Assembly: GCA_041494885.1 (NCBI GenBank)
Contig: JBGQBO010000010.1
Location: forward strand, 62,001 to 126,000
Length of the DNA stretch: 64,000 nt
Source: JAIQFV01 sp041494885
GTDB lineage: Bacteria; Acidobacteriota; Terriglobia; JAIQFV01
Direction: 5' to 3'
Part shown: positions 51,635-61,342 of the stretch, one piece after another
Numbering within the stretch: the first letter of the stretch is position 1
How the letters are laid out: each line of letters starts with the position of its first letter
Translations under genes and position numbers: made by a program
The notes under the pieces: model-generated
Told to the model about the DNA's origin: nothing
Databases searched by the model: none
Seen by the model: only the letters and a program-made list of their open reading frames with translations

Positions 51635-52363
51635 TCACCCCAGCTTAGAGTGCAACGACCGCACAAACCGCCGAAGGGAGGATGGCTTCCGGGATCTGTC
51701 CAGGGTGGGGCAACCGCTGGTGATTGAGCTGGGTTCTTCCATCGGTCTTTTCTCGATGACCAGGAGGCTATTGTAGTAATGCAGCGAATGAATGGATCTC
51801 GTCAGATCGGACACCGCCAGCTTCCTCGGTTCCTTGGAGTGCCAGGCGTGGATGGAATCAATGAAACCCTTGCTATATTCGATGAAGGTTCCTTTTCTTC
51901 GAAAGCCCCCCCCGAACTTCCTCCAATACGAGGTGTGGAGATCCTCACACACATAGATCCCTTCCTTGTCAATATGAGGGAAAAGCACATCAAAGGTGGT
52001 GATTTGCTCGTTCATCTTGTGTCCCCCATCGTCGATGAGGATGTCGATTCTCGGAAGCGTTTTTGCCAGGACTCTCAGAAACTTTTCATCCGATTGATCC
52101 CCGATAAAAATTGAAATCTGTTCTTCTTCCAGTTGCTTGCAGTTGGGATCAACATCCACTCCATAGATCCTGGACCTGGGACCAAAGTAGCTTTTCCACA
52201 TTTGGAGAGAGCCCCCGTCGAACACCCCGATTTCCACCAAGTGAACATCGGTCCCCCTGAACCTTGAAAAATGGCGGTCATAGATCTCAAGGTAGTGCTT
52301 CCATTTGACCGTGCGGTTACTCGTATTCTTCTGAAAGTACTTTTGCAAATCGTTCAAATTCAT
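51635..52363 (-). CDS. Class I methyltransferase, macrolide/sugar O-methyltransferase-like
   Basis: A 242-residue protein. The N-terminus (MNLNDLQKYFQKNTSNRTVK, WKHYLEIYDRHF) and the fold (HLVEIGVFDGGSLQMWKSYF, RIYGVDVDPNCKQLEEEQIS, LPRIDILIDDGGHKMNEQIT and GIYVCEDLHTSYWRKFGGGF) match the MycE/DesVI-neighbour type O-methyltransferases, which methylate deoxysugar hydroxyls with metal help. IDDGGH carries the expected acidic/histidine metal-binding residues. The variable C-terminus ends FVRSLHSKLG. It lies divergent from a family 2 glycosyltransferase, hinting at joint work on a surface glycan. ATG at 52363. Confidence 0.82.
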   Translation of the reverse strand: MNLNDLQKYFQKNTSNRTVKWKHYLEIYDRHFSRFRGTDVHLVEIGVFDGGSLQMWKSYFGPRSRIYGVDVDPNCKQLEEEQISIFIGDQSDEKFLRVLAKTLPRIDILIDDGGHKMNEQITTFDVLFPHIDKEGIYVCEDLHTSYWRKFGGGFRRKGTFIEYSKGFIDSIHAWHSKEPRKLAVSDLTRSIHSLHYYNSLLVIEKRPMEEPSSITSGCPTLDRSRKPSSLRRFVRSLHSKLG

Positions 52364-52644
52364 GCTCCCCGATGGATTCGAAACATCTTCGCGAGTCCCT
52401 GCGCGTTTGTTGCTCTGGTGGCACTGATCTCGATATCCATATGATTCAGGAACCGCAATTCTAGCACAGCTCCGCGTAACAGAGAGGTGGTCCCCGTGGA
52501 TGAGCGCCCCGCCAAGGCGTTCGAGCCTTTACGGCTTTGGAAGTCTCATTTATTATGGATCCGGATCCATGGCGCAGGTTTTCGAGCACCGCGTCAGAAA
52601 TCAGCGCTCTTCACAAGTAATCTTCTAGAGATCTCATCATCCTC

Positions 52645-53655
52645 ATGGACGACGTCAGCATCGTCATACCAAACTGGAACGGGCGAAACCTGCTCCAACG
52701 GTTTCTTCCCTCTGTGTCCATCGCCGCCAGCCGGTACCAGGAGCAATTCGGAAAAAAGGTGGAAATAGTTGTTGTGGATGATGGGAGCACGGACGACAGT
52801 GTGGGGTGGTTTACAAGAGAATATGGCGAGGCCCCACGGATGTACCTCGTGGTGCGCCCCAAAAACGGCGGCTTTGTCCCTGCCGCCAACAGCGGTTTTG
52901 CAGCGGTCCGCCACCGGATCGTTTTCCTGATCAATAACGATGTGAGTGTGTCTCCCGATGCCATCGCCCCGTTGGTCCGCCATTTCGAGGACGAAAAAGT
53001 ATTTGCTGTTTGCTGCAAAGCCTACCGGATAGAAACCAACGAGGTCGATGGAGCCGGAAAACTGGGCACTTTTAAGAATGGCTTTTGGCGTGTGTTTGAA
53101 AACTACGAGATTCGAGATGAACAAAAATCCCACCCTGGCAGGCGTTGGCCATCGTTTTTCGGGAGCGGTGGCTACACGGCTTACGACGGGAACAAGCTCT
53201 CTCTGCTCGGCGGATTCAACAAACTGCTGGCTCCCTACTATTGGGAAGACGTCGAGATCTGCTATCGCGCCTGGAAACGCGGATGGGTCGTGGAGTATGA
53301 GCCGGAGAGCACGGTGTACCATCTCGGCAGCGCCACGATGAAGAAAGAGATCCCTGAAGCCCGGCTCCGCGTCGCATCGGAACGAAACCGACTACTGATG
53401 ACCTGGGTCAATCTGCATGATTCTTTCTGGTTCAGTCAGCATGTGGCTTGGCTGGGATTAAAGTTGCTGGGAGCTGCGTTGACCTTGGATCTGCAAATGT
53501 GGCGGTCTTTCTACCAGGCGCTATGCCGGCTCCCGGAAGTACTCCCCGCCCGAAGGATTGAGAGATCTGCTTCCGTTCGCTCGGATCGCGAGATCGCGGC
53601 GATCTTTGAAAACATAGGGGTAAGCACCAACAGCACGAAGGTCAATGATGAGTGA
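52645..53655 (+). CDS. Family 2 glycosyltransferase
   Basis: A 336-residue GT2 enzyme. DDVSIVIPNWNGRNLLQRFL opens the GT-A fold; VVVDDGSTDDSVGWFTREYG binds the nucleotide; RPKNGGFVPAANSGFAAVRH and VFLINNDVSVSPDAIAPLVR follow, with the metal-binding NND in place of DxD. WEDVEICYRAWKRGWVVEYE is the acceptor-side acidic motif. The C-terminal 60 residues hold one hydrophobic stretch (WLGLKLLGAALTLDLQMW) that may sit on the membrane. The acceptor is unknown. The gene is alone on the plus strand, divergent from a methyltransferase. Confidence 0.9.
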   Translation: MDDVSIVIPNWNGRNLLQRFLPSVSIAASRYQEQFGKKVEIVVVDDGSTDDSVGWFTREYGEAPRMYLVVRPKNGGFVPAANSGFAAVRHRIVFLINNDVSVSPDAIAPLVRHFEDEKVFAVCCKAYRIETNEVDGAGKLGTFKNGFWRVFENYEIRDEQKSHPGRRWPSFFGSGGYTAYDGNKLSLLGGFNKLLAPYYWEDVEICYRAWKRGWVVEYEPESTVYHLGSATMKKEIPEARLRVASERNRLLMTWVNLHDSFWFSQHVAWLGLKLLGAALTLDLQMWRSFYQALCRLPEVLPARRIERSASVRSDREIAAIFENIGVSTNSTKVNDE

Positions 53656-53815
53656 CGACCGAGTTCGTTCGAACGCGATCGGGGCCATCCACCGGGGTGC
53701 CGCAGGCATGCGTTCTTTGCATGCCTGCGCTTCTGAAATCAAGGATAGACAAGAATGGCTCGAAGTTGAGGCATGCGTGACAAGGGAATGGCCTTGAAGG
53801 ACGCGTTCAAATGAT

Positions 53816-56755
53816 TCAAATGCGGCCCCTCGTTCCTTGACGTATTTCTTTTTCCCGTGTCGCTTGCTCGAGCAGGTAAAGGTAGGAGCGGTATACCTGT
53901 CCCGTGGCGCGGGTCATTCCGATCTCACAGGTGCGGCTGCTCGAGTAGAAGCCGTCCTGAGATCCCTTGCTGAGCTCCTCAGCTTCGAGCCGGGTCGCGG
54001 ATTCAGTGAGTTCCGGAAATAAAAACCCCCGGTCGCCCGCAAATCCACAACAGCCCGCATTGAGCGGTACCACCACCCTTTCGCTGCAGGCCGAAGCCAG
54101 CGCAGTGAGCTTGGGTGAAAGATTCATCTTGACCAAAGAGCAGACGGGATGGAGCGCCACTGATTTCACTTTTCGGGTGATGGTCAGCCGGGGCAGAAGT
54201 TCGTCGTGGACAAAGGCAACACTGTCCAGGATTTTGAGCTGATCAAATTTCTTCTGATTGTCACCCGTCAGATGGGATCGGCCAGTGGTAAGGCCGTAAG
54301 CACACGGGCTGGTGTCCACCACCACGGGAAGCTTTCCACGATCGGACCAATCCCAGAACCGCTCGATGGCACGATTCAGGGCGACCTCATGGGCAGCCTC
54401 ATACCCCTTCGATGAAAAGGGGACACCGCAGCAGGTGCCTCCGATCTTTGGGGGAATGAAGATCTCTTTTCCAGCGCGGCGTGCCACGGTGACGAAGGCT
54501 TCCATGAGCGACAGATCATCGGGCTCACCCGGCAGTCGGCCCATGACTCGCGAAATGCAAGCGGGAAAATAGACAGCCTGGGACCCTTCCCGCCGGCAGC
54601 CCGGAATGCGGCGGGAAGGTCGTGGAACATCGGGTGTCCAGAGTGGAATAGGTTTTTTCAACAGGGCGCGAACGGCGCGGGTCATGCCCGTCATTGCGCC
54701 CGCACCGAGTAAAGTCTGCAGCGCGTGACCCAGTGTGAGTCCGAGACGCATCGAGCGCTCCACCAGGCCGAAATGCTCCGCCAGGTAGCGCGCGATCCCG
54801 TGGGCCGAAGGCGAATGGCGAAGTTTGCGCAGGCGCTTTGTGAGTTGTCCCGTATCGATCGAGACGGGACATGCCGTGGCGCACAGTCCATCCACGGCAC
54901 AGGTATCCAGCGCCATGTAAGGAAATTCGGCTTCCAATCCGGACAGGAGGCTCGGGTCGCGGTCGCTCTTCTTGAGCCGCTCGATCTCGCGCCGCACCAC
55001 GATGCGTTGACGCGGCGTCAGCGTCAGGTCGCGGCTCGGGCACTTGGATTCGCAGTAGCCGCACTCGATGCACTTGTCCACTTCCTCCTCTACCACGGGC
55101 ATGCGCTTGAGGTCCGCCAGATGCGCCGCGGGATCCGGATTGATGATGACGCCCGGGTTCAGCAAATTGTCGGGATCCACGAGATCTTTCAGCCGCTTCA
55201 TGATCGCGTACGCCTCGCGCCCCCATTCCGCTTCCACAAACGGAGCCATGTTGCGGCCGGTGCCATGCTCTCCCTTGAGCGCGCCATCGTAGCGTTCGAC
55301 CACCAGCCGCACCACGTCGTCCATGAAGCGTGCGTACTGATCCACGGCGGTCTGGTCGTTGAAGGATTGTGTGATCACGAAATGCAGATTGCCATCCTTG
55401 GCATGGCCGAAGATGATCCCTTTCTCATAGCCGTGCTTCCCGAAGAGTCGCTGCAGCTCCAGGGTGGCATCGGCGAGCCGTTCAATGGGAAAAGCGACAT
55501 CCTCGATGATCACGGTGGTCCCGCTTTCTCGCACCGCGCCCACCGAAGGGAACATACCCTGTCGGATCTTCCAGAGCGCCGCTTGCTCCGATGGTTCATG
55601 TGTGAAGAGCGGCGGTTCCACCAAATGGAGTCCCTCGATCGCTTGGTGTGCCTTGGCTTCAAGAGCGGCCCGATCGGCCTCCGCCGCCGCCTGGAACTCG
55701 GCGAGCACGCCCGTGGCGCCCTCCGCAAGCTTCCTAATCGAGGGGGGGATCCCGGGTTGGTCTTCCACCGAACGCAGCGCTGCGCGGTCCATGATTTCAA
55801 GAGCGGCAGCGCCGGCGTCGCGAAGGGGAACGATCGAAGCGGCCGCGGCATAGAGATCGGGAAACAGCAACAGGCCGGTGTACTTGACCGGAAGGTCGGG
55901 CACCGTGTTGAGCACGGCCTCGGCGATGAAGGCGAGTGTTCCTTCCGCCCCGATGAGCAGGTGCTGAAAGATATCCACCGGTCGGTCGAAATCAACAAAG
56001 GCGTTGAGGGAGTACCCCGTGGTGTTCTTCATGCGGTACTTGGCGCGGATACGCTGGTGGAGTTGCGGGTTGGCTCCAATCTGTCGCTTGAGTTCTGACA
56101 GTCCTTCCACGAGGCGCGGCTCCGCCGCTCGCAACATCTCGTCGGCGTGTGAATCGGCCGTGTTGATGACCGTTCCGGACGGAAGCACAAAGGTCAGCGA
56201 GTCGAGCGTGTGGTAGGCGTTCTGGGCCACGCCGCAACACATCCCGCTGGAGTTGTTGGAGAGAATACCACCCATCATGCAGGCATTGATGGAAGCCGGA
56301 TCAGGTCCCATCTTGACTCGATAAGGCCGCAGGGCGTGGTTGATGTGCCCTCCAATCACGCCCGGCTGGAACCGAACCCTTCGGCCCTCCTCTTCGACGC
56401 GCAACCAACGCCAGAAATGACCCACTTCGACCAGGATCCCGTCGGTGATTGCCTGGCCGGACAAGCTGGTCCCCGCGGCCCGGAAGGTCAGGGGAAGTCG
56501 CTGCTCGTGGCTGAATCGGAAGAGGGCCTGGATCTCTTCGATCGAGCGAACCAGCACCACCGCGCGGGGGATTAGGCGGTAGAAGCTCGCATCTGCGGCA
56601 AAAGCGATGCGGTCGATGGGCCGGGTGAGGATGCGTGGGGGGTCAATGATTCGAGCGAGCGCCTGCTTCAGTACTTCGGGTGTGTGAGAAGCATCTTCTG
56701 CAGGCCGAGAGACTCGAGTATCGCCTTCTTGAGTTGACTCTGTACGGCTGGTCAT
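53816..56755 (-). CDS. FAD-linked oxidase/iron-sulfur protein, D-lactate dehydrogenase-like
   Basis: A 979-residue fusion. The first half is an FAD-binding PCMH-type oxidase: FAADASFYRLIPRAVVLVRS, LTFRAAGTSLSGQAITDGIL and LSNNSSGMCCGVAQNAYHTL near 40-190, then the C-terminal oxidase domain with GHAKDGNLHFVITQS and GEHGTGRNMAPFVE. Ferredoxin-type clusters follow (about 565-665): CIECGYCESKCPSRDLTL and CAVDGLCATACPVSIDTG. The last 300 residues are CCG-domain-like, with GGTCCGVPFSSKGYEAAHE and NAGCCGFAGDRGFLFPEL. The layout is that of YdiJ/Dld-II-type D-2-hydroxyacid dehydrogenases, oxidising D-lactate or D-2-hydroxyglutarate at the membrane. It lies 281 nt after the lactate permease on the same strand. 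Confidence 0.92.
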   Translation of the reverse strand: MTSRTESTQEGDTRVSRPAEDASHTPEVLKQALARIIDPPRILTRPIDRIAFAADASFYRLIPRAVVLVRSIEEIQALFRFSHEQRLPLTFRAAGTSLSGQAITDGILVEVGHFWRWLRVEEEGRRVRFQPGVIGGHINHALRPYRVKMGPDPASINACMMGGILSNNSSGMCCGVAQNAYHTLDSLTFVLPSGTVINTADSHADEMLRAAEPRLVEGLSELKRQIGANPQLHQRIRAKYRMKNTTGYSLNAFVDFDRPVDIFQHLLIGAEGTLAFIAEAVLNTVPDLPVKYTGLLLFPDLYAAAASIVPLRDAGAAALEIMDRAALRSVEDQPGIPPSIRKLAEGATGVLAEFQAAAEADRAALEAKAHQAIEGLHLVEPPLFTHEPSEQAALWKIRQGMFPSVGAVRESGTTVIIEDVAFPIERLADATLELQRLFGKHGYEKGIIFGHAKDGNLHFVITQSFNDQTAVDQYARFMDDVVRLVVERYDGALKGEHGTGRNMAPFVEAEWGREAYAIMKRLKDLVDPDNLLNPGVIINPDPAAHLADLKRMPVVEEEVDKCIECGYCESKCPSRDLTLTPRQRIVVRREIERLKKSDRDPSLLSGLEAEFPYMALDTCAVDGLCATACPVSIDTGQLTKRLRKLRHSPSAHGIARYLAEHFGLVERSMRLGLTLGHALQTLLGAGAMTGMTRAVRALLKKPIPLWTPDVPRPSRRIPGCRREGSQAVYFPACISRVMGRLPGEPDDLSLMEAFVTVARRAGKEIFIPPKIGGTCCGVPFSSKGYEAAHEVALNRAIERFWDWSDRGKLPVVVDTSPCAYGLTTGRSHLTGDNQKKFDQLKILDSVAFVHDELLPRLTITRKVKSVALHPVCSLVKMNLSPKLTALASACSERVVVPLNAGCCGFAGDRGFLFPELTESATRLEAEELSKGSQDGFYSSSRTCEIGMTRATGQVYRSYLYLLEQATREKEIRQGTRGRI

Positions 56756-57002
56756 GGCGAAGTGATGTGAAGCTTGTTAGGCGCACCAGGGACAAAACCG
56801 GAACAACCAGGATTTTGTAATTCGGATTGAATCTTTCCTCAGCTGGGTTCTCCGCGGTGGAGCATACCACCAACTCCGTATGGGAGAAAACTCTGGCCCG
56901 TGAATCGACATTTATGCTTGCCCAAGCAGTCAGCGCCATGCTGCGGAAGAACAGGTACCCTTTGAACTTTACACTCTGACCAGCCGAATTGAAGAGGATG
57001 AG

Positions 57003-57031
57003 GGGAGGGGCAGCCCGGCGCCGCCCCTCCC
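57003..57031 (-). terminator. Hairpin after the lactate permease gene
   Basis: GGGAGGGGC (57003-57011) and GCCCCTCCC (57023-57031) form a perfect 9-bp, GC-rich stem 5 nt past the permease stop codon on the minus strand. The downstream TCATCCTCTTC is only pyrimidine-rich, so it may only partly stop transcription into the downstream flavoprotein gene. Confidence 0.5.
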
Positions 57032-57036
57032 ATCGG

Positions 57037-58839
57037 TTACTTGGGTATCAGGCCAGTGAAAACATAGGCCTGGAGTAAAGCGATCAATCCAATCACGGCG
57101 GCTCCGGCGATGGAGTGCCACCACACCGTACGGAAAATCGGACCCAGGGCATGGGAGCGCTCGTACGGATCGTCGTAGCACGCGGCGCAAGCCACCATGA
57201 TCGACTGCGCATCGATCATCTTTCCCATGACGCCGCCGGTGGAATTGGTGGCCACAATCAGGATCTCGTTGAGGTGCAGTTGCTGGGCAGTGATTCTTTG
57301 AAGGCTACCGAACAGAGCGTTCGAAGCGGTGTCCGACCCCGTGAGGAACACGCCCAACCAGCCGAGGTACGCCGCGAAGAAGGGGTACATGACGCCCGCG
57401 CTGGTGAATGCCAAGCCCAGGACGGCATCCGTCCCGGCGTACCGCGTGAGGAACCCGAGCCCGAGAACCTGTCCGATGACCAGCACCGGGATTTTCATAC
57501 GCTTCAGCGTGCGGACGGTGGCCTCCCACCACTGCTTGGAGCTTAATCCCAGCACCAAACCCGACAGGAGGGCTGCCACGAACACCCCGGTCCCAGCCGC
57601 AGAGAGCCAGTTGATTCTGAATGTGGCTGCCTCCGGAGGGGCGTTGGGCGGGGCCACAGGCGGCATGCGCTGCACCTTCTTATGGAGGTCCGGCATCTCC
57701 CATACTGGCACGGAAAGCGGGCCGGAAAAGTTGGAACCGAGGATAGTCGTTTTAATCGTGGTTCCGGCGAAGAGTTTGTCCAGACGCGATTTATTGGCCG
57801 GAAAGCCCCAAAGAGCGCAACAGATAATGAGGATCGCCCAGGGCGTCCATGCATGCGCCGTCTGGCCGAGGGTGTACGGATACTCCCACTCGGTGTCGGT
57901 CGCGTGAGCCGCCGCACCTTTCGCGTTGGCTTTGTTCTTCGCTGCCTCCCGCTCTGACCTCAGCAAGAATCTCGTCTTGGGGTGCCACACGAACCGCAGG
58001 AAGATCGCCGTACAGATGACAGAAAAAACGCCCGAGACGACGTCGGTCATGAGGTGTGTCGCACTGGTCGAGGAGGCGAACCACTGCATCACGGCGAAGG
58101 AGAGGCCCGAACACAACGTCCCGGGCCACACCTCCCAGGCCTCTTTCCATGTTCCCCCTTCCATCAGCACAAAGGTCGTAACCAGCCAGAAGGGAACCAG
58201 GACGGAGACGAACGGGAGCTGGTGACCCGCCATGGTCGACAGCTTTAATTGATCCAGTCCACTTACTGCCGCCAGCGTTACGATGGGAGTGCCAATGGCT
58301 CCCCATGCGACGGGGGCGGTATTGGCCAGCAGGTTCAGGACGGCCGACTGGAAGGGCGAGAAGCCCAGGCCCACCATTACGGCCCCGGCGATGGCCACGG
58401 GAGTCCCAAAGCCCGAAGTCCCTTCAATGATGGCCCCGAAAGAGAAGGCGATCAAGAGCACCTGGAGGCGCCGGTCAAAGGAGATGTGAATGATGGACTC
58501 TTTCACGATCTCGAACTTTCCGGTGATGACGGTCATGGTGTAAAGAAACATGGCCGCCAGCACGATCCAGATTATTCCCAGGTATCCTGACAAAGTACCC
58601 AGGACAAACGCTGAGATCGCTGAGCCGAGCGGCATTCGGAACGCAACGCAGGACACCAGGAAAGCCGCCAGGACTCCGTAAAAAGCCGCATAGGGAGCAC
58701 TGATACCAAGATGCCTTGTGCCCTGCTTGTCACGATGGGGGTGCAGCGCGATGAAATACAGCAGCACGGCAATCGGAACGGCGGCGACGAGGGTCGAAAG
58801 AAACACGCTGCCAAGGGGGTTATAGTTTTGATGGTACAT
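57037..58839 (-). CDS. lldP: L-lactate permease (LctP/GlcA family)
   Basis: A 600-residue inner-membrane carrier with 12 or more helices, moving lactate or glycolate with protons. Family segments are ALAVVQ-like helices with GAIIEGTSGFGTPVAIAGAV, SPFQSAVLNLLANTAPVAWG, AIGTPIVTLAAVSGLDQLKL, GYLGIIWIVLAAMFLYTMTV and the C-terminal FLTGSDTASNALFGSLQRIT and NSTGGVMGKMIDAQSIMVAC. A non-family insert lies around residues 365-430 (AGTTIKTTILGSNFSGPLSV, RMPPVAPPNAPPEAATFRIN). The ATG at 58839 is preferred because GGGGAGGT lies just before it. It sits within the lut locus on the same strand as lutABC. Confidence 0.94.
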   Translation of the reverse strand: MYHQNYNPLGSVFLSTLVAAVPIAVLLYFIALHPHRDKQGTRHLGISAPYAAFYGVLAAFLVSCVAFRMPLGSAISAFVLGTLSGYLGIIWIVLAAMFLYTMTVITGKFEIVKESIIHISFDRRLQVLLIAFSFGAIIEGTSGFGTPVAIAGAVMVGLGFSPFQSAVLNLLANTAPVAWGAIGTPIVTLAAVSGLDQLKLSTMAGHQLPFVSVLVPFWLVTTFVLMEGGTWKEAWEVWPGTLCSGLSFAVMQWFASSTSATHLMTDVVSGVFSVICTAIFLRFVWHPKTRFLLRSEREAAKNKANAKGAAAHATDTEWEYPYTLGQTAHAWTPWAILIICCALWGFPANKSRLDKLFAGTTIKTTILGSNFSGPLSVPVWEMPDLHKKVQRMPPVAPPNAPPEAATFRINWLSAAGTGVFVAALLSGLVLGLSSKQWWEATVRTLKRMKIPVLVIGQVLGLGFLTRYAGTDAVLGLAFTSAGVMYPFFAAYLGWLGVFLTGSDTASNALFGSLQRITAQQLHLNEILIVATNSTGGVMGKMIDAQSIMVACAACYDDPYERSHALGPIFRTVWWHSIAGAAVIGLIALLQAYVFTGLIPK

Positions 58840-59211
58840 AGCACCTCCCCGCACCGATTCCGACGACGACATCCCGCCTCATCGCCGGACCAGGAACTCT
58901 TGCTAGAGGGGGTACGGACGGAAGGGCATTTCCTCCTCCCGTCCTGATACTCGAATCAAGATTCATCTCGAACCTCCAGTTTTGTTTCTCCCGGGCCTCT
59001 AGCCGGGAGGCGTTGGGTGGAGCGGTTGAACAACCAGCTAGTTGAATGTAGGGATCAAGCCAAGAATCGAATGAGGCCAATTAAGATGGTTTGGAACATG
59101 GGCCACAACATTCAATCACAAAACGGGGTTCATTCTGACTTCTTCAGTTCCCAAGTGATGGGATGTCACATGTACCAATTACTTCGGCAGAGAGGCTTTA
59201 GCTGCTTCTCT
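58840..59211. other. Intergenic region between lutC and the lactate permease
   Basis: No gene is supported. A palindromic GGTTG-AA-CAACC (59024-59035) could be an operator; the ribosome-binding site of lldP is at its left end. The gap suggests that lldP has its own promoter. Confidence 0.35.
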
Positions 59212-59850
59212 TCAATCCACAACCCAGGCGTGCAATACCTTCGGTCCGTGCACTCCGATAGTCACGGTCAACTCGATGTCTGCGGTGCGGCTTGGGCCGG
59301 TGACAAAGACCATGTAATGACGCTGCTTGGCCTCCGCAAAAACCTCATGCAGATCGGCCCGCAAGGCGCTGGGGTGAACAATCGCCAGGTGGATGCGTGG
59401 CACGAGCGAAACCTGGCGAGGCTGCGTCGGGGAGGAAAACAAACCCAGAGTCCCGGTCTCCGGCAGCGCAAAGTCTGCTTCCGTGATGCCCAGGTCGACG
59501 TCCGCCAGGGCCGCCGCCCCGGCATCCGGGGACACGATTTCAACTCCCAGGCTGCCCAAGCGCGAGACGAGTCCCAACTGCTCCAACCGGGAGGTACTCC
59601 ACAGCGTGGCTTTGCGAACCGATTGGGAATGCACCAGCTCTTGAAGCGCCGAATCCATCTGTCCGGCTGGGACGCGCCGCGCCACCCCGGTGAGTGCGGA
59701 AATCTCGCTCAACAATCGATCAATCTCCGCGTCCCGGGACCCGGGCACCCGCGCCGCCACGAGCGGAGGGCGGCTTGAGACAGGTGCTCCCGGCGCTCGC
59801 CCCAGCGCACCCCGGACATTGCCCAAGATCGTTTCTCGACTGTCGCCCAT
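59212..59850 (-). CDS. lutC: Lactate utilization protein C
   Basis: A 212-residue LUD-domain protein, third member of the LutABC L-lactate oxidation complex. SRETILGNVRGALGRAPGAP opens it; ADVDLGITEADFALPETGTL and GLFSSPTQPRQVSLVPRIHL are the LUD hallmarks, with VFVTGPSRTADIELTVTIGV carrying the GPSRTADIE signature. It lies 1 nt after lutB, so the pair is co-translated. Together with LutA and LutB it oxidises L-lactate to pyruvate. Confidence 0.94.
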   Translation of the reverse strand: MGDSRETILGNVRGALGRAPGAPVSSRPPLVAARVPGSRDAEIDRLLSEISALTGVARRVPAGQMDSALQELVHSQSVRKATLWSTSRLEQLGLVSRLGSLGVEIVSPDAGAAALADVDLGITEADFALPETGTLGLFSSPTQPRQVSLVPRIHLAIVHPSALRADLHEVFAEAKQRHYMVFVTGPSRTADIELTVTIGVHGPKVLHAWVVD

Positions 59851-59851
59851 G

Positions 59852-61285
59852 TCAGCTTCTCTTTAAAGTGCTCTGGTGCTGCGACCACCAACTGCGGAAT
59901 CGCGCGTTGAATACCGGCAAGGGCCGGGACATCGTCCAGCGGTTGAGCGGCGGCGGAAGGGCCGGCAGCCAACCGTCGCGACGAAATGGAACTTGGACAA
60001 GCTTGAGCAGGGAACAAGTCAGGCGATAAAGCCACGGCCGCGTCAGCACGATGGCGCCGACCCGGGCTCCCCATCGAGCGAAGCGTGAAGAAATAGCCGG
60101 TTCGATTTCATCTCCCTCCGAAACGCGGCGACGGAGATGCAAAAGAATTTGCGGAATAGGGAGTTTCACGGGACAAATGTCGCCGCAGGCCCCGCATAAT
60201 GAGGAGGCAAAAGGCAGATCCCCCGCAATCTTCGAACCCAGCAATTGCGGGGACAGTAGAGAACCGATGGGGCCCGAGTAGACCCAACCATAGGCGTGGC
60301 CGCCCACATGGTTGTAAACCGGACAGACGTTGAGGCACGCTCCACAGCGGATGCAAAGCAGCGTCTCCCGAGTCAGCGGATCACCCAAGGCAAGGGAGCG
60401 GCCGTTGTCCAGCAGGACGAGATGGAACTCCTGCGGGCCCTGTTCCGCCTCGGAACGCCGGGGCCCCGTGATGAACGAGGTGTACGTGGTGATCTTCTGG
60501 CCGGTGGCGCTGCGCGCCAATAACTTCAGCAGGACGGTCAGGCTTTCCCAATCCGGAACAATCTTGTCGATCCCGGCCACCGCCACGTGAACCCGCGGTA
60601 GCGTCGTGCACATCCGCCCGTTGCCCTCATTGGTCACCATCACCAGGGTGCCCGTCTCCGCCACCAGAAAATTGGCGCCCGAGATCCCCAGGTCGGCGGC
60701 GATGAACTCCTGGCGCAGTTTTTGTCGAGCGATTTCGGCCAGGCGAATCGGATCGGCGGGGGCGTCCATGTGCAGCTTTTCTGAGAACAGAGTGGCGATT
60801 TCCTCTTTGGTCAGATGCACAGCCGGCACGATGATATGCGATGGGCCGGTGCCTGCCATCTGGACAATGTACTCGCCCAGGTCGGTCTCCAGGGCACGGA
60901 TTCCCGCCGCCTCCAGGGCATGGTTCAAGCCGATCTCCTCGGTCGCCATCGACTTCGCTTTGACCACCAACTTCACCTGATGCTGGCGTGCGATCGAGAG
61001 GACAATCTCGCGCGCTTCCGCCGCCGTGCGCGCCCAATGGACATGCCCGCCGGCTTCAGTGACGCGCCGTTCCATCAATTCGAGGTAATGATCCAGGTGG
61101 TTGATCGCGTGGAGTCGAATGTTATGCCCGGCTTCCCGCAACTCCTCCCAATTGGCAACCTGGCCGACCACGCCGGCGCGCGTTCCCAAAAACCGGGTGG
61201 TCGCCTTGCGAACCGACGTCACCATCTGCCGCGACACCTGCTGCGTGTTGGTGCGAAAATCAATCTGGGAAGGGCTGGGATTCAT
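59852..61285 (-). CDS. lutB: Lactate utilization protein B
   Basis: A 477-residue protein with an N-terminal LUD domain (about 60-300) and a C-terminal pair of 4Fe-4S motifs. LNHALEAAGIRALETDLGEY, IVQMAGTGPSHIIVPAVHLT and GISGANFLVAETGTLVMVTN with EGNGRMCTTLPRVHVAVAGI are LUD segments; CIRCGACLNVCPVYNHVGGH and SLCGACGDICPVKLPIPQIL bind the clusters. Length and layout fit LutB. It follows lutA by 57 nt and precedes lutC by 1 nt on the same strand. Confidence 0.95.
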   Translation of the reverse strand: MNPSPSQIDFRTNTQQVSRQMVTSVRKATTRFLGTRAGVVGQVANWEELREAGHNIRLHAINHLDHYLELMERRVTEAGGHVHWARTAAEAREIVLSIARQHQVKLVVKAKSMATEEIGLNHALEAAGIRALETDLGEYIVQMAGTGPSHIIVPAVHLTKEEIATLFSEKLHMDAPADPIRLAEIARQKLRQEFIAADLGISGANFLVAETGTLVMVTNEGNGRMCTTLPRVHVAVAGIDKIVPDWESLTVLLKLLARSATGQKITTYTSFITGPRRSEAEQGPQEFHLVLLDNGRSLALGDPLTRETLLCIRCGACLNVCPVYNHVGGHAYGWVYSGPIGSLLSPQLLGSKIAGDLPFASSLCGACGDICPVKLPIPQILLHLRRRVSEGDEIEPAISSRFARWGARVGAIVLTRPWLYRLTCSLLKLVQVPFRRDGWLPALPPPLNRWTMSRPLPVFNARFRSWWSQHQSTLKRS

Positions 61286-61342
61286 GCTCGGACTTTCTCC
61301 GATCGGTCCGGACCCGTCGGCCTGCTCCCGTGCCGGGATGAA

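Noticed and set aside
54725..56098. 457-codon plus-strand open frame opposite the D-lactate-dehydrogenase-like gene
   Set aside because: Long antisense frames are common in GC-rich genes; the minus strand carries clear FAD and Fe-S motifs.
59017..59778. Long plus-strand open frame opposite lutC
   Set aside because: It is antisense to a well-conserved LUD-domain gene and has no plausible domain.
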